From assembly GCA_963691655.1 (NCBI GenBank), contig OY829326.1:112441388-112505387 (forward strand): 64,000 nucleotides of DNA. The letters run 5' to 3'. The position numbers and the translations under genes are program-made. The stretch comes from Toxonevra muliebris. Lineage: Eukaryota > Arthropoda > Insecta > Diptera > Pallopteridae. Under the pieces are notes generated by a model that ran no database searches, had not been told where the DNA came from, and saw only the letters and a list, made by a program, of their open reading frames with translations. Position 1 is the stretch's first letter. Each line of letters begins with the position of its first letter. Below, one piece after another: positions 11,321 through 23,130 of the stretch.

Positions 11321-11498
11321 CCGATCGATGACACATGGCCTGGCTGAACAGCTCTTCCGTTCTTTCGAAGAACTCAAAAAATGGGTCGATTCGTGGATAG
11401 CCTCAAAAGATGAGGAGTTCTTTCGACGCGGAATCCGTATGCTGCCAGAGAGATGGGAAAAGGTTGTGGCTAACGATGGACAATACTTTAAAGAATAA
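11321..11498 (+). pseudogene. Mariner transposase copy 1, C-terminal part
   Basis: Resumes with sequence matching MTHGLAEQLFRSFEELKKWV and runs through RWEKVVANDGQYFKE to a TAA stop at 11496-11498. It continues exactly where the upstream half (ending at 9553) stops when both are compared with the uninterrupted copy on the minus strand at 15097-16363. Confidence 0.8.
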
Positions 11499-11570
11499 AT
11501 TTATAATCACTTTTTCACAATAAATGTCCAAATTACGAAAAAATACGAGTTTATGCATTCATACTGCCAA

Positions 11571-12658
11571 TAGTATATGACATTTCTTTTTATAGGATTT
11601 ATACTTCCCATTTTTAGTTAAATTTTACTTGTGAAAAACTTTGATGGTTCGTGTCTGAAAAAAGTTCTGGAACATTGATGAATATAATATCAATTCCATT
11701 TACAAATACAGAGGAAACATAAAAACTTAACTTAAATTCTTTATTTTATAGTAGTCAGAGAACATAAGGCTCTCTTCTCTAATTCTCAGGAAATATTCAA
11801 AAAATTTATAAAGATTGTGTGCCATAAATCTGATTTCGTTAAATTGAACTTTTGTCTTTAATAAGAAAAGCGTAGCAAGAAAAATTATAATAGTAATGAT
11901 AATGTTAAATATATGCGACACACTATCGTAAGAAGAAAAATAATTTGTGTATTTATGTCAGGCATATATGGATATGTATTCATGTGCCAGATGCATACAT
12001 ATACCTAAAAACATACGTAACTATACATACATCTGTACATACTTATATCTATTCGTTTATAGGTTATAAGATATGTATGTCAAAGATGCTCTGCTCTACT
12101 CGAGGAGTATCATATGCGTTTAGACTTTCACATTCCCATAGTAAAGCACAGTAAATTTATTTATGTATGGATAAAAATATATACGTAAATATATATGTTT
12201 GTACTCGTATGTGTTTATGTGTGAATTTATATTTGTATTTATATCACGATTTATTTCAGTCACATGAGAACAAATCGATCTGTTTATTTTAGTCAGATTT
12301 AGAAATTTTTTTCTTTTGTCTATACTAAATACAAATTTGTTTAATGTTATACAAATATTAAATTAAAGACTTGGAAACTTTAATTTTATTTTCTTGGGAA
12401 ATTTAAATATGTCTAAGAAGTTTATGTGACATACTTAATTAAGTAGTTACAAGTAATCTATGAACAATTATAATATCTTGTTATACTTGAAACTGTTGGG
12501 TGCTAAAAATAATTTCAGAATTTTTTGATTAGACGAAATATCTCATGATATTATTTTTATAAAAGCATACAAGAATATATATAAATACTATTTTTGGATA
12601 GTGCTATTTAAGTTAACTGCAATATAATATAAAAAGTCAATAAATAAATTTTCAGAAG
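11571..12658. other. Intergenic AT-rich DNA
   Basis: No gene recognised. Contains degenerate ATGTAC/ACATAT-rich stretches around 11950-12060 and 12180-12230. Confidence 0.5.
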
Positions 12659-12660
12659 TA

Positions 12661-13649
12661 CACCCAGAGAAATACTTACCTCGTTTGAAGAAAAACGGCT
12701 ATCAAATTGAGGAAAAATGGGAATGATTTGGCGCCATAGAAACGGTTTCCTCTTCCTTTAGATATACAAAATTTCTTTAAATTGAGGAAATATTTTTTCT
12801 TTATTTTAGAGAAAATTTTCTTTGAAAGAAGGAAGTTTTCTATAAATTAAAGAAATTAGTCTTCAATTTGTAGAAATTGCATTTTTCAAATGAATAATAT
12901 TTTATTTCAATATGAGAAATTGTATATAATTTAGGTAAATTTTTCCTCAGTTTGAGGAATAATTTTCCATAAATTGAAGTCAATTTACTACCTTTTTAGA
13001 AAAAAAAAAATCCTCAAATTTATGGAATATTTTCTATAATGTTGTTTTAATTAAAAGGCATAGAAATCATATTTTTTTTACTTGTATTCATTTATTATTT
13101 TATTTTTAATAAGTATTAAGGCTTACATTCATGCGTATTTTTATATACACTACAGGCGTCGTCGCCTTGAAATGATCAAAAGTTCCTTATGGCCATCAAA
13201 GAATTATAAAGTGAAGTTTATTGAAATTTATTTCTTTCGAATATATTTTGTTTTTTTTCACAATATATATAAATTTTTTTCACAAATTATATCAACAGCC
13301 ACAAACACAACCGCTTCGCTTTAAATAGAGACGCCGACTAAAAAATTCAAAAGAAAAACAAATCGAAAACGATTGTCTGCTAAGGCCAAAAGAGTAAAGC
13401 TAGTTTTTTGTGTATACCAAAATTTTGTATGGAGAACATTTTTGGTATATTCGTCTCTTTCTTACATTTTCTATGCAACTAAATTTGTAAAAATGAAGAA
13501 ATAACTTACTTCAAGTTGATCACCATGGTTCCATGAAAGGGGCACATTTTTCTTCATTTTGGGGAAAATTTACTTAAACGACAGAAATTTTCGTGGATTC
13601 AAATTGAGGAAACTTTTTCTTTGTTTTAGAGATGGGTATTTTTCTGGGT
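12661..13649. mobile_element. MITE, ends CACCCAGAGAAATAC, TA-flanked
   Basis: A 989-bp element whose left end CACCCAGAGAAATAC is matched inverted by GTATTTTTCTGGGTG ending at 13649. Both sides are TA (12659-12660, 13650-13651), as in Tc1/mariner-type insertions. Inside are diffuse repeats of AAATTGAGGAAA and TTTAGAGA-type motifs near both ends, which may be internal transposase-binding or replication-slippage repeats. No transposase is encoded. Confidence 0.75.
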
Positions 13650-13651
13650 GT

Positions 13652-15094
13652 AGCTACAAAAGTTATACGTAGAGCGCTACTTTTCAAATGATGGTAGTTA
13701 AACGCTAGTAGTATAAGCGTTCAACTCATGAGGGAACTGTTTGTGTTTTCTTTTTTCTCACTAGTCTAAAATTTGTTTTCAACTTAAACTGAAGAGTAAA
13801 TAATTTATAAGTTTTCAACAAGTGGGAAAAGAATCATTAAAGTTAAATGAAAGTAACATATACTCATCTACTTGTATATGCATGATTTTGTTAACAAGTG
13901 TATGTGTGTGCGTGTATGTGTGTTTGCTAAAAAAAAAAATAAACCTTAAAGAGGATCATTCACGGGTAGATGAACTTTCATATACAAATTTTGCAACGCT
14001 TACATTTTTGTTTTGCGTGTATGTAAACGCTTTTTTAATGACTCGCATACTTGTTTGTAGGAAATAGTTTTACTAACTAGTTATGAATCTCGTAAACGGT
14101 GACTTGCCAGTGTATGAGGAGAAATAAGGATTAACACTTGAGACAAATTATGCAAGACAAATTTAAAGAGTATTTACACGAAAGCAAACGTGCGAGTTTT
14201 TTCCTTATTTCGAAATTTTTAAAATATATTGACTGAAATTTTATTATATGTAATTGTACATTTTTCCTGTTTGAAATGTACCTAATCTTTTTTAAAGTGT
14301 TAAAGAAAGAGATTGACAATTTGTCTGAGTGAAAAATTGCATTCACTACACTATACAGATAATAATTGATTTATTTTAGATATAATATTAGTACAATAAG
14401 AAATTTTTTTTTTTTTTAAGTACCATATTTAAATAAGGTAAAATTTGGATTAAAATTTAAATTTGTAAATATATAACTTAACCTTCTAACCCGCAAGGCA
14501 GAAATAATAATATAACAAACACCAGAATTTATGTTTCCAGTTAACAGTGATGAAATAAAAATGAGTATGAAGGCCTTTTTTTTGATTAGTTTTTGAATTT
14601 AGCAGTTAGGTAAGGAAAACGAAAGGCTGCCTTGATGCGGCCTTGCAGGTTTAAGCCAAAAAATAAAGATATATTTGGGCAATTCTTAAGGTGTCTTATT
14701 TGGTGTTGTATCCTCTCATTTGTCATAAATTCTCAGTTTTCAAAAAAAATTATACGAAATTATGATAATACGACAGTATATGATAGTATATGAGGAGACT
14801 TAGAAACATTTTTTTTAGATTTTTATAAAAAACTTATATGCGCGATAATTTTCCGTCACAAAACAACACTTTGTACTCATAACAATAACTATAAACAATA
14901 GTCGTGTGGTGTGTTTATTCTTTCTTCAGGTCTGCCAATAAATTTAAAAAATAAATAAATTTGGACTTGTCCATTAATTAAAATAGAGTGAAAGCTGCCT
15001 CAGGGCGGCCTTACGGTTAATACTAAGATCAGAAATATGATAAAAAACAAATTTAATAGAAAAACAACGTAGAATATATCAAAAAATTTTAAAC
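13652..15094. other. Intergenic AT-rich DNA
   Basis: No gene recognised. Short TG-rich run near 13890-13925; several T homopolymers. Confidence 0.5.
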
Positions 15095-15096
15095 TA

Positions 15097-16363
15097 TTGG
15101 GAGTATGAATGTATAAACTTGTATTTTTTTCGTAATTTGGACATTTATTGTGAAAAAGTGATTATAAATTTTTTCTTTAAAGTATTGTCCATCGTTAGCC
15201 ACAACCTTTTTCCATCTTTCTGATAGCATACGGATTCCGCGTCGAAAGAGCTCCTCATCTTTTGAGACTATCCACGAATCGACCCATTTTTTGAGTTCTT
15301 CGAAAGAACGGAAGAGCTGTTCAGCCAGGCCATGTGTCATCGATCGGAACAAGTGGTAATCAGAAGGAGCAATGTCTGGAGAATACGGCGGGTGGGGTAG
15401 CACTTCCCATTTCAGCGTTTCCAAGTATGTTTTTACTTGCCTTGCAACATGCGGCCGAGCATTGTCGTGCTGAAGAATAACTTCGTGGTGTCTATTCTCA
15501 TATTCTGGCTTCTTATCCTTTTATGCTCGGCACAAACTCATCAATTGTAGTCGGTAGCGGTCGCCAGTGATCGTTTCATTCGGTTTCAACAGCTCATAAT
15601 ACACGACACCTTTCATATCCCACCAAATACACAGCATGAGCTTGGATCCATGGATGTTCGGCTTTGCCGTTGATGTTGATGCATGTTCGGGCGGTCCCCA
15701 AGAATTTTTTATGCGTTGGGTTATCGTAACGTATCCACTTTTCACCACCAGTCACAATACGATACAGAAAACCCTTTCTTTTCTGTCGTTTAATCAGCAG
15801 TTCACATGTGAAAAATCGTCGTTCGACGTCTCACGGCTTCAATTCGTACGGCACCCAATTTCCTTGCTTTTGAATCATTCCAAATGGTTGATTGATCAAC
15901 TCCTCAAGATTCTGCAAGTTCTTGTTGCATTTGACATGATTCTTCTTCGAGTAATGCCTTCAATTCTTCATCTTCGAACTTTTTCGGGCCGCCTCAACGT
16001 TCCTTGTCTTCAACTTCAAAATCACCACTTTTGAAACGGACATACCACACCTGACACATTCTAACGTCTATAGCACAGTCAGGATAAGCTTCAGTGAGTA
16101 AACGATGTGCTTCAGTTGCGTTTTTCTTTAAATGGAAGAAGCAAATTAAAACTTCTCGCAAATGTTGTTTTGTTGGCACGAAATTCAACATTTTCAGCTA
16201 TAGTAAAACACTTTTGTAAAATTATGAAAATTATTTCATAGATCAATTCTTATAGTATTTTTGGCGCTCTTCGAGATAGAACAGCTGTCAATGTCAAAAA
16301 AATGGCGCGTATGATAGATATGAAGTTAGTCACAATTACGAGTTTTTACATTCATACTCCCAA
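15097..16363 (-). mobile_element. Mariner (irritans-like) copy 2, full length
   Basis: 1267 bp with inverted ends TTGGGAGTATGAATGTATAA at 15097 and its near-complement ending CATTCATACTCCCAA at 16363, flanked by TA (15095-15096, 16364-16365). It is uninterrupted by other DNA and was the reference for reading copy 1. Its coding strand is minus. Confidence 0.9.
15173..16191 (-). pseudogene. Mariner transposase copy 2, broken
   Basis: Starts at 16191 with MLNFVPTKQHLREVLICFFH. The frame is closed by the same TGA after the KER residues (near 15994) that closes copy 1 after DRER. Downstream blocks are recognisable in shifting frames: QQELAES-type helix-turn-helix, the RFFTCELLIKRQKRKGFLY stretch missing from copy 1, a TGGEKW motif where TGDEKW is expected (first catalytic Asp lost), PKPNIHGSKLMLCIWWDMKG, HDNARPH, then SPDIAPSDYHLFRSMTHGLA and KVVANDGQYFKE. 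The final stop codon is changed, so the frame reads on into the inverted repeat. Not functional. Confidence 0.8.
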
Positions 16364-16447
16364 TATAAAAATAAAAATGAGTGAGTCAGTGTGGAAAATT
16401 TAAGTAAAGAATGATAACACTGTTCTATAAATGGAAACTTTTGCAAA

Positions 16448-16545
16448 CGAGCACAGACGGGACAAATCCACTTAGGGTGAGGGGGCGTTGCTAAGTCCAA
16501 GCCCGTGGTCCGTTTTGCTCTGCTACGTCACAATTTTCTTATTGA
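16448..16545 (+). repeat. Dispersed ~95-bp repeat, copy A
   Basis: Shares long near-identical runs with 54925-55022: GACGGGACAA, GCTAAGTCCAA, then CCGTGGT and CGTTTTGCTCTGCTACG. GC-rich for this region. No coding frame or obvious ends; could be part of a SINE or a structured RNA. Confidence 0.7.
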
Positions 16546-18463
16546 CATCAAAAAATTAAAAATGCAGTTCATATTTTTTTTCATCAAAACCTCCATTTTT
16601 ACAAAAAAAATTTATTTGATTTTTTTTTTTTAATTATTTTATTTTTCCGTAATTTTTCCATCCTCTAAGTTTACTAAGTTACTAAGTTTACGCAAAGCCT
16701 CGTTCATGGTATCACGTTAATGTGCATTCCAGATACTAACACAACCACAACGTCGGCATAAGCTATAATCTTGATTCCATTTGTATCAAGTTTTTTCAGA
16801 ATATCATTAAAAACTACAAACCAAAGGGTTAGATTTTCAAATCAATTCTTTAACATTTATTTTTTTATAGAAATATTTACTAAATACTAATGGACATACT
16901 ATATATTTATTAATTTAATCTCATATACTTTTCAAATACTCGGTACGAATAACATATTTCCGTCAACTAACTTTTTAATGAATAAAGATTAAATTCCACT
17001 TTTGAATCAAAAGAAAATTTATAAGAGTAAAGAAAACCAGAGAATAGAGAATAAAATATCGCTATGCTGTAGATACATTAACAAATTGCGGTTGATTTTT
17101 TCACTGTCACGTACAGAATTTTTATACAAATGAAAGTGACCTTTGATGTTGTGACGTAGTTGAGAAAAAGAAATTGAAGAACAAAAAAGAAAACTTGGGC
17201 TCATTTTCTTTCTTTTCTTAAACTCAGTAGCTCAATGTAAAATTTTCACTTTTAAAATATATTACAACAAAATGAAATAAGAGTAAGAGTGGTTGGTTGG
17301 TTAGTTGGTTGGTATAAAAACGTAACCTCATTTTTCTGTTAAGCTTTTCAGCTTCATCTTCTGCTGCTGCCTTTTATTTTACAAATAGAGTAGAAGTAGT
17401 CGTCGTTGTCGTCGTCTTGTTGATGGATTATAGATGAAAGTCAGAACAGGTTGTGGTTTTAGGTTACCTCGAACTACTGTATATATGTACGTAATACTTA
17501 TATATTTTGCGGTTAGAAATGTTGGAAGATTAAATTTAATGCATAGCACAAGGGATACTTTTTCCTTATCTTAAGAAATACTACATATTTTAAATTGTAG
17601 TTTTTAGAGTGAGAAAGAGATGGAGACTACAAAATAAAGACATTTGTTAAAATGGAATTACCATGGTTGGTTTTTCTTTGAAGAATACAAATTTAGAAAA
17701 TAATAATAATAATAATAATGCGTAAAAGTTTTAGAGACATGTTGCCTCGCAGGTATTTGTTGTTATTATGTATTTATTTTTAAATTTTAGCTCTATTATG
17801 CTTTAAACTCTTTGAGAACTTGTATGAACGTTGCAATTCGGTTTCAATTCATACACACAAAGAGTACATTTCATTAAATTTCCTTTGGGATACAAAACGA
17901 TATTTTTATTTTTTCATTCATTTGTGTTTTTATTTAAAAAAAAAAAATTTTCTTTCATATTTGCAACATGATTTTAACAAAAGAAAAGGAAAAGTATTAA
18001 AAATCGCCTGCTTGAACTATTGTATATTGATTTTTTCCACATTGCATTTTATTTTTGAGAAAATATTAAAATTCTTTTATTTTGTCTATGGAATCATATC
18101 ATCATAAGCTTCTCAAAACTGGTTAACCAAAATTGTGGTTTGTTCTTATGTAGTAGAGATTATTGTGTCAATTATTTATTTGCCATAAACTGAATTAGAG
18201 CTATTTTATTTGTTATCAAAGTTTAATTAAATTTTACCAGAATATTAAACAAATAAGTTTCTTTAGATAAGTTACTCCATTGCCAATTTGAAATGAAAAG
18301 AAGGAGTGTGCAAAAGAAAATAGTCTGCGGCTTGAAAGATTTGAGGTTTTGTAAACATTGTCAGATAATGTAGGAGAAAGTTTGGGTTTGTTTAAATTAG
18401 TGGACTTAACCTGTAAGTAGCCCAATATTGTTGCGATTCACCGTAAAATGAAAAATTTTTCTG
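16546..18463. other. Intergenic AT-rich DNA
   Basis: No gene recognised. Holds an (AAT)n microsatellite at about 17699-17720, a GGTTGGTTGGTTAGTTGG block near 17291-17312 and several T/A homopolymers. Confidence 0.5.
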
Positions 18464-20245
18464 AAAGGGCATAGCCGAGTTTTCATGTCAGAAATGCCCC
18501 CAAACCGAATCAAGCTTCGCATAGACCCTTTTGAAGTATTTAATTTAAGAATTATTTGGCTAAATTTTTATACCGTTATGTACAGTTTTTAATGAGTAAT
18601 GGCGGATTTTGTAAATTTCACATTTCGCATTTTTTTGCCCAACTATTCATAGGAAAAATCCGTAAAAAATTCACAGTAATTCTTTGGTTTAGGAGGCATA
18701 TTTGGAATTTTTGGCGAATTTTCAGACGCGAAATTCGCGATGAAAAAATCGCGAAACTTTTACATGCGATTTTTTCATACCAAAAATAGGTTTACTACTC
18801 TGCTTTTTCTTATGTAAATAAGTCACTTTCGAATACTCACACTTTAATTTTTTCAGATTTTAGCAAGGTGTGGACGGGGTTCAAAAAAAATTAAAAACCG
18901 AAATTGGGATTATGAAAGTATTTACTTTTAATAACATAAGGATATTAAAAAAAACAATTACAGCTATTAACTATCAACTATCTGCTATTTTCGCAGAATT
19001 TTTTTAAACATTTTTTTTTCTTTAAAATTCAAAATTTTTTTTTGTCACCCAGGTTTATTACGGCGTGTCACATTTATTACGCAGTGCAACGAATTTTCAA
19101 CTTTTGTCTTATGTGCGAGATTTTCCAAAGGTTTTAGAGTAATTTAGGATTGCTAATCACGACTGCGTACTCAGTTTTTCTATCACCTCTAGTTCACCCA
19201 CAATATGGATTTCATTATTTATTCACTGAGTCATCGGTTTCTGCATTATTCTGGCTGGAAAAAAGTGTGCCTCGTATATTATTTCAATGTTCTAAGACTG
19301 TCAATAATTTTTAACAAGGAACATTTTCTTCAGAGACTCTATAATAGTTTTCTCAGCGGTTTTTCTTTTATCGACCCCATTTTCAAGAAGAAGAATAAAA
19401 GATAGAAGAAAATTGTGTACGCAAACATTGTTTATCCCCTTGTGCTAAACAACTTTACTTCAGACAACAAATTCATATCTGTTGAAATAAAGAAATTTCT
19501 TAATAGCCCCTGAAAATCCCATTTTTCCGACTTCAGGTCCTTATTATGGGTGAACTAGAGATGATAGAAAAACTGAGTACGCAGTCATGACTACCGACCC
19601 TAAATTACACTAAAACCGTTGAAAAATCTCACATATAAGACAAAAGTTGAAAATTCGTTGCACTGCGTAATGAATGTGAACCATAATCAAACTTGGGTGA
19701 CAAAAAAAATTTTTGAATTTTCAAGAAGAAAATTTTCAATAAAATTCTGCGAAAATAGCAGATATTTGATAGTTAATAGCTGTAATCATGGCCTTATGGT
19801 ATTACAATTAAATACTTCCATATGAAATGCCAATTTCGGTTTTTAATTTTTTTGCTAAAATCTGAAAAAATTAGAGTGTGAATATTCAAAAGTGACTTAT
19901 TTACATAAGAAAAAGCAGAGTAGTAAACCTATTTTTGGTATGAAGAAATCGCATGTAAAAGTTTCGCGATTTTTTCATCGTGAATTTCGCGTCTGAAAAT
20001 TCGCCAAAAAATTCCAAATATGCCTCCTAAACCAAAGAATCACTGTGAATTTTTTCAGGTTTTTCCTATGAATAGTTGGGCTAAAAAATGCGAAATATGA
20101 AATTTACAAAATCCGCTATTACTCATTAAAAACTGCAGATAACGTAATGACAATTTAGCCAAATTATTCTTAAATTAAGTACTTCAAAAGGGAACTTGAT
20201 TCGGTTTGAGGGCATTTTTGATATGGAAACCCGGCTATACCCTTT
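18464..20245. mobile_element. Foldback element, ~700-bp inverted arms
   Basis: Left arm 18464-19201 is repeated inverted at 19547-20245, separated by a ~345-bp spacer. Matching landmarks are AAAGGGCATAGCCGAG (18464) with the complement ending at 20245, CCAAACCGAATCAAG (18500) with CTTGATTCGGTTTG (20195), CGAAATTCGCGATGAAAAAA (18727) with its complement near 19970, and TCTAGTTCACCCA (19188) with TGGGTGAACTAGA (19547). The arms have diverged by substitutions and small indels, for example GGCGTGTCAC in one arm only. No transposase is present in arms or spacer. I could not define a target duplication. Confidence 0.85.
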
Positions 20246-20678
20246 GGCAAATATGGTGCAATATATCGTCGATATATTCATAAATAGTGCCTAAACCAAT
20301 AATTTTATAAGAAAGTTTTGTATGAAGAGTTTATAGTAAATTCAATTGTCTTTCCTTAAGTATAAACAATACCGAAAATATTGGCATGTAAATAAAAAAC
20401 TTTTTTACAAAAATAAAAATAAGGATATTTGGCAATATCTCGAAAACTATACCATTTTTTTTTTAAATTTATTTTTTAATTCTGCGCATGATTTTACAAA
20501 GGAAATGACTGTCAAATGCCATAAATCAGACTTTTTTTTTAAATCTGTAAAGTAGTGCTTTTAAATATATGATTCAGTTTTATGCTAGAACTTTATTATT
20601 ACGTAGTAGTGGTTTTCTTTTAATATCTCTGGAATTCTTGATTATGATTTCAAAACTTCTTTCAGAACTATCACTAAC
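20246..20678. other. Intergenic AT-rich DNA
   Basis: No gene recognised; sequence leading into the hammerhead motif. Confidence 0.45.
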
Positions 20679-20727
20679 ATCACTGATGAGGAATAGTGGC
20701 GGATTCCGAAACGGCCGTCTGATTTGC
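20679..20727 (+). ncRNA. Hammerhead ribozyme motif (type I topology), core intact
   Basis: CTGATGA (20683-20689) is followed by stem II of 5 bp, GGAAT (20690-20694) with ATTCC (20703-20707), closed by an 8-nt loop. Then come GAAA (20708-20711), the palindrome ACGGCCGT, and the cleavage triplet GTC (20717-20719). Flanking ATCA and TGAT pair as the start of stem I. All nucleotides of the hammerhead catalytic core are present in order. Stem III is a self-complementary ACGGCCGT with no separate loop, a form known from retroelement hammerheads that work best as dimers. Known from the family: Penelope-like elements and other retroelements carry such motifs. A decayed copy lies at 4857-4905. Confidence 0.65.
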
Positions 20728-21180
20728 CCATCTCTGTATACACTGTTGTTGTGATGACTACACATATACGTTCTTTAAGCCTGTTACACATTATTTAATG
20801 AAGCACACACATGGAACACTAGTCAAGACTTTGAAAAATTAACAACTAGATTAAATTTTCATAGTCTACAAAAAACATAATAAACTTAATTATTAATTGA
20901 CCGATTTTTGAGCTTTTTAGATAGGTAATAAACATAAAATTTATAAAAAGTATGAATTGGACACGACAGGCATATAAATAGTAAAGCTTGGACATAGAAA
21001 AAAATGTAAAAATCGTAATTTTTCAAGATTTTAATAGCTTTAAGGGACCTCTAAATTTCTTTTGTTTGGTCTAAAACTTTGTATTTCTTAGTTTTTTTGT
21101 TATTCGCATATTTTTAGGAGTTAAAACCGAAAGTTTGAACAATTTTTCACCCTCCTTATATAATGAGTGGCCACTGTAAT
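20728..21180. other. Sequence downstream of the hammerhead motif
   Basis: The first ~75 bp share scattered matches with the region after the copy at 4857 (TAAGCCTG and others). The rest is AT-rich without a recognisable gene. Confidence 0.4.
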
Positions 21181-21370
21181 GACCATAATTTGAATTTTTT
21201 TCTTTTTACTCCTTTATTATTATCTGGGCAGAGTGATTGGCCTACCGCAGATTATCTTGAGTTGATGAGACTGCCATCATTCGACGTTTTTCACGTCCTC
21301 GCCCAGAATCGAACCCGAGACCTCTTAGATGATGGTCTAGCACGCTATCACTAGACCACCAAGGAGGTAC
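21181..21370 (-). mobile_element. tRNA-derived SINE
   Basis: Read on the minus strand from 21370, the sequence GGTGGTCTAGTGATAGCGTG matches a Pol III A box (TGGTCTAGTGG-type), and GGGTTCGATTC about 45 nt further matches a B box. This is the head of a tRNA-derived SINE. The anticodon arm is too imperfect for a working tRNA. A unique body of ~100 bp follows, then an ATAATAATAA-type tail near 21215-21225. The head resembles those at 43361 and 43606. Confidence 0.65.
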
Positions 21371-22600
21371 TTGATACTTTTTTTTAAAGACACTGCTTCT
21401 TTTCTGGGTTAATAGTTAAACAATCTTACTTCATATTCCAAATAAGAAATTTATTTTAAAAATCTTTCAAGAAAATTAAAATTATTCTGATTACTTGAAG
21501 CGTTTTAATTATTAAATTAAGAAAAACAAATCTTTGTCATACAATGATTAAGGCGAAAATTAAATAAATTTCTTTTAAGATTGTTAAGCTACTAAAATTT
21601 TTCATAATGTCATAGTATTATTAAAGTATGGCAACTTTCACATACACACACAAATATATTTATATACCCAGTAGAAAATATTTTCTACTCATCACTAAAA
21701 ACGTTTTAAAGAGGAGTCAATATCATTACGAAACATATCAGGCTATTGGGCGCCAGTACGAATAGATGAGATACTATATATTAAATAATGTGTTTGTCAG
21801 CTAGGATCAGAATTTCAACCGGTTGTTTTACCGTAATAGCAGTAGTGAAACGTCAAACTTCTTGAATGATTCTTCTAAAGCCCCGTCATGCGGTGTGTTA
21901 GCAATTATGCTTAAGACATTTTCGTATTTTAGGTCAATGATTTACTGAAAAGTACAATAAATTAATCATAAAGAGGAAATATTTTAAACCCAATATGTTT
22001 TGCACAAAAAGTAGCAGCCAAAACATCAATTATTCTCGAGTTAAGCAAAAAGGAATCGAAATATCAGTGTATATTATTTAGCACTAATAAGAATGTTTAC
22101 GAAAAGAAAGAGATATACATTAAAGCTTACCCTAAGAATCCTTTTGTTTAGTAGAAAGCTAATAACACAGTTAAACGTCATTTTCCCTGATGATGAACTG
22201 AAAATTTGTTTGCCTTGATCAATTGCCCCGAAATTATATGTATACTGTTTTGAAAAGGAGTTCAAGGAGTCAGTGATTTGCTAGTAAGAATGGTGGGTAA
22301 ATTTATTAGTTTGAATTACTACAAACTTGACATATGAGGCATAACGAACATTATGAAAAACTATACATTTTTTATGTTCATACATCTCAGCTCGCGTTAT
22401 GAGCAAAAATCAAAATTATGTTATATAAGAAAATATATGTGATGTTATGGGAGTTGGTGTGCGTTATGGGAGTTACAAGCCATAGATCACATGAGATGGC
22501 ACTAAGAGAGCCAACTTCGACGTCACTGATTTTATTGTATGTAGCCGATCACCATACGTTCTAATAAAAAATATCCCGATCTCAACGTCGCACAGTGCAG
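21371..22600. other. Intergenic AT-rich DNA
   Basis: No gene recognised. Confidence 0.5.
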
Positions 22601-22619
22601 CGCCTCCATACAACCGGTG

Positions 22620-23130
22620 GAAAAACAAAGAAGGAGTAGTGGTAGGGCAATGAAATTTTGCACAGATATTTTTTAGGTAAATATGAAGAAATATTGCGAA
22701 TTTCATTAAATTGGTTAACAGGCACGCCCACTTCCCATATAAGCTAAATCAAAAAATTACAATATTCTAAAAAACTTTTGATGTAATAAACTTGAATTTT
22801 TGTGCAGTGGCTACTGATACTGTAAGCATTTCTTAAAACAAAAATGGTTAGGATTGCAAATATGGGTGTGGCACATCCCATATAAAACAAGCGCCTAAAT
22901 CAGTTTTTTTGCTCAAAATTGTCGTAGAACCCAATCTCATGCCTTGAAAATTGGAGTACGATAACAATTTATAAAAATTATCTAAATCGAAAAAGTAGGC
23001 GTGGCATCTCCAATGTAGACAAAGTATTTTACGTATATATTAAAGCTGCTCATTGCAGTTAGGGGCCGTTCACATATTACGTAATGCGATTTTTGACCAA
23101 TTTTGACCCCCCCCCCCCTCCTGGTCGTAA
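22620..23130. repeat. Decayed dispersed repeat with internal repeated unit and C-rich end
   Basis: Two or three copies of a diverged unit built on GGCACGCCCACTTCCCATAT (22709) and TGGCACATCCCATATAAAA (22867), plus GGCGTGGCATCTCC (23000). After this, AGGGGCCGTTCACATATTAC (23060) with a run of 13 C at 23106-23118 looks like the terminus of a DNA-transposon-derived repeat. I could not find the opposite end. Confidence 0.4.

Larger units (their letters stand above)
8581..11570 (+). mobile_element. Mariner (irritans-like) copy 1, split by 1.77 kb of other DNA
   Basis: The ends match those of the mariner at 15097-16363: TGGGAGTATGAATGTATAAA at 8581 and CATTCATACTGCCAA ending at 11570, with TA on each side (8579-8580 and 11571-11572). 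Mariner sequence runs to 9553, stops mid-gene, and resumes at 11321 at the next mariner position, with only about 5 bp of mariner lost. The intervening 9554-11320 is unrelated to mariner and contains a LITAF-like gene. Without that insert the element would be about 1.22 kb. Confidence 0.85.

Noticed and set aside
21290..21364. Functional tRNA gene on the minus strand
   Set aside because: Anticodon stem reduced to about 4 bp with odd loop size; followed by SINE body and tail.
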